Positions 16,141-20,000 of a DNA stretch of 20,000 nt are shown piece by piece. The DNA lies in contig SEYY01006534.1 of NCBI GenBank assembly GCA_009176605.1, positions 1 through 20,000 of the forward strand. The letters are read 5' to 3'. This stretch comes from Armadillidium nasatum (Eukaryota > Arthropoda > Malacostraca > Isopoda > Armadillidiidae). The notes below the pieces were generated by a model. That model was not told where the DNA came from, did no database searches, and saw only the letters and a list, made by a program, of their open reading frames with translations. Each line of letters begins with the position of its first letter. Position 1 is the first letter of the stretch. The position numbers were made by a program, and so were the translations under genes.

Positions 16141-16197
16141 ATGTGTGTGTTATTTATTGTTAACATAATTATAATAGTAAAAATGAAAATAATAAGA

Positions 16198-16199
16198 AT

Positions 16200-16270
<71 letters not shown>
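16198..16270. repeat. (TAA)n microsatellite
   Basis: About 24 perfect AAT/TAA triplets. Confidence 0.97.
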
Positions 16271-16271
<1 letters not shown>

Positions 16272-16401
16272 TTTGAAGAGAAATCGAAAAGGGGAAAATG
16301 AGAAAGGAAAAGTGATTAGTGAGAATCGAACCGTGAAATGGATAGATGAGAAAAAGAAGAAAACAATAAAAGAAAAAGACCTGTAAACCGAACTTCTCTA
16401 A

Positions 16402-17117
<716 letters not shown>

Positions 17118-17119
17118 AC

Positions 17120-17347
<228 letters not shown>

Positions 17348-17363
17348 TAATAAAAATATATAA

Positions 17364-17474
<111 letters not shown>

Positions 17475-17479
17475 AAGCT

Positions 17480-17880
17480 TGTTGTCGAACAAAAATATAT
17501 TAACCTGTGTCGGACACCTACCCAATAGCGTGTAGGACCTGCATAAATACAAATTACAGTTGCATATCGTTCGGTCTTGAGCAGGATAAGTGTATGGATG
17601 TATGACATCAGTGTTCTGTCATTCTTGCATCAAAGAATTCAGCAGCTCCGGAAGATTACGAAAAAATAAATAAGAGATCCTCCCTTACAGTGAACCACAC
17701 CTTTGATGAAAATCCTTTCTGAACGTTTCGTGAGGTCGACGATGCACGTGACGCCAAAGGTATTTCTCAAAGAGGCAGAAAAGCGATTCGTCGAACCAAA
17801 TTATACGTTTTCAGTCATGGTTCAATGTTCATAACACTTCGCCAATTGTAACAGTGCAACTCTGTGGGTAGAAGCAAACT
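17480..17880 (-). pseudogene. Possible Tc1-like transposase fragment
   Basis: Minus-strand translation gives LNHD-KRIIWFDESLFCLF (DES at about 17792-17784), similar to the W-K-VIWSDES-F region around the second catalytic aspartate of Tc1-like transposases. It is followed by LWRHVHRRPHETFRKD, like the VWRRP-E-F--DC block, and then in another frame GVVHCKGGSLIYF, like VKHGGGSVMVWG. A final [15 protein letters not shown] would correspond to the block after it. Frames shift at least twice and stops occur. The first and third catalytic residues are not found. Tc1-like elements insert at TA, which fits the adjoining TA array. The match is by eye and modest. Confidence 0.5.
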
Positions 17881-18094
17881 AAAACCTCTCTCTAATGCTA
17901 CTCTGCTCCATAAATTCATCCTATGCAGTTTCTTGCGGAATATTCACTCAGACATAGGTGATAATAAAAAAAAATGTCTAAAAGTCTCCTTATTAAAATA
18001 TGGAAACTAGGTAAGTCACATAGGTTTTTCGTCACATTGGCGAAAATCGTAAGGTAAAGGCCATTAAACAAATAACCTATTGATATAATGAATA

Positions 18095-18977
<883 letters not shown>

Positions 18978-19005
18978 CGTCTTTTTATATATGGCATCTA
19001 AGTTC

Positions 19006-19023
19006 TTTCTGCTGGAGCAGAAA
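19006..19023. repeat. Short tight palindrome
   Basis: TTTCTGCT and AGCAGAAA flank a 2-base centre. It is the only structure seen in the 170-bp island between two TA arrays. Confidence 0.4.
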
Positions 19024-19147
19024 ATCAGGCTTTCAAGTGCTTGTCCAAGAGTGGCTTCAGGCAGTTAACCTGATGTTCCTGGTTGATAGCTCTGTTGCCC
19101 TTACTCTTATATAGGATCTGATTGTGTCGACATATGTAAATGCTACT

Positions 19148-19362
<215 letters not shown>

Positions 19363-19809
19363 AAATTAAAGAACGTTTTCGCTTAATTCTATTTTTTCAT
19401 AAAAAATGTTCCTTTAAGCCTACATGACGTCACAAAATTATTGTTGCCAAACTTTTAAAAAAAATATAATTAAATAAAAAAAAAAACTTTTATATAACAA
19501 TGCAAGATTATAAAAAGTATTAATTTCGTATTTAGAAACGGTATAATCAGTAAATACATAAAGCTTATATAATTATATGTTAAGAAATATTTATTTTCGT
19601 GTGGCATTTGAAAGCACGCATTAAAATACACTTTTAATTCCGATACAGATATGATTTATATATCATGGCAAAAGAATTGCAACAAGTCAATTTTTAATCC
19701 TGGCTCGATGTTGTATCCTGGACATCCGTCTTTCAATTTGCCCTATCGTGACTGTTAGATTAGTTTGTGATTTTCTATTTTAATATTTGCATTTATATTT
19801 TTTTTTATA
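19363..19809. other. Unassigned AT-rich region
   Basis: AT-rich sequence lying between the hexamer block and a possible transposase start. If the hAT reading is right, it is that element's 5' untranslated part. Nothing independent supports this. Confidence 0.4.
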
Positions 19810-20000
19810 ATGAATTCTTATAAAGACATTTTAAATGAGTTAGTTCCGAAAAGTGTATTTAGAGAATTTTACACCTTTGAACTAAGAATGGGCAAATGAA
19901 TAAGTTTGAAAGGCAAAATATGTTCATCAGAACAAAAATCTACTAGAGAAATAACGAGCAATTTTCATGGTCATTTAATAGTAAGAACCTCTATTTTATA
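19810..20000 (+). pseudogene. Possible BED zinc-finger N-terminus of a hAT-like transposase, cut by window end
   Basis: From ATG at 19810 the frame reads MNSYKDILNELVPKSVFREF, then YTFELRMGK and a stop at 19897. Reading through, the same frame continues ISLKGKICSSEQKSTREITS, then NFHGHLIV. The VFREFYTFE and TSNFHGHL parts resemble the start (W--F) and the end (TSNL--HL) of BED fingers, which sit at the N-terminus of many hAT transposases. Only one of the two expected cysteines is seen and a stop interrupts the frame, so if real it is decayed. The call is weak, but the hexamer block upstream at a plausible distance supports it slightly. Confidence 0.3.

Overview
This window looks like repeat-dominated nuclear DNA of a eukaryote, most likely an arthropod and perhaps a crustacean. 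The reasons are very long AT dinucleotide arrays (about 18 blocks, roughly 2.4 kb in total), a degenerate GGTTA/TTAGG block (TTAGG is the arthropod telomere unit), several decayed non-LTR retrotransposons, and no operons or intact host genes. I found no host protein-coding gene, rRNA, canonical tRNA or CRISPR array. The taxonomic call is inference only.

Layout. 1-256: (TA)n and (TTA)n arrays. 430-3297: LINE-A1, a plus-strand RTE-like non-LTR element with endonuclease, reverse transcriptase and C-terminal remnants, broken by stops and frameshifts. 3771-3920: GGTTA-rich block. 4021-4480: two TA arrays around a GC-richer hairpin island. 4700-5425: LINE-C1, the C-terminal end of a second RTE-like family. 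6225-7062: degenerate units punctuated by poly-T. 7070-7676: TA arrays around a poly-A run and a hexamer-repeat island. 7677-8678: LINE-C2 (minus strand). 8930-10257: LINE-B1, a jockey/CR1-like element (minus strand), carrying a nested 428-bp inverted-repeat DNA transposon at 9035-9462. 10258-11589: LINE-C3 (plus strand). 11590-11827: compound TA/TG/T tract. 13307-13457: a near-perfect palindrome whose arms carry a tRNA-like B box. 13537-14812: LINE-B2 (minus strand). 14814-15264: the longest TA array. 16030-17470: TA and TAA arrays. 17480-17880: a Tc1-like transposase relic. 18095-18840: LINE-B3 (plus strand). 19269-20000: hexamer-repeat block followed by a possible BED-finger/hAT N-terminus cut by the window end.

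How the parts relate. Five of the six LINE-B and LINE-C copies have a recognisable 3' end, and all five run directly into a (TA)n array. LINE-B2 and LINE-C2 have TA arrays at both ends. This implies either that the elements insert into TA arrays or that their 3' tails seed new ones. The best candidates for something undescribed are the 428-bp element with AGT...ACT ends and a probable 6-bp target duplication, the tRNA-like palindrome, and the LINE/TA association. None of the retroelement copies here can encode a working protein.
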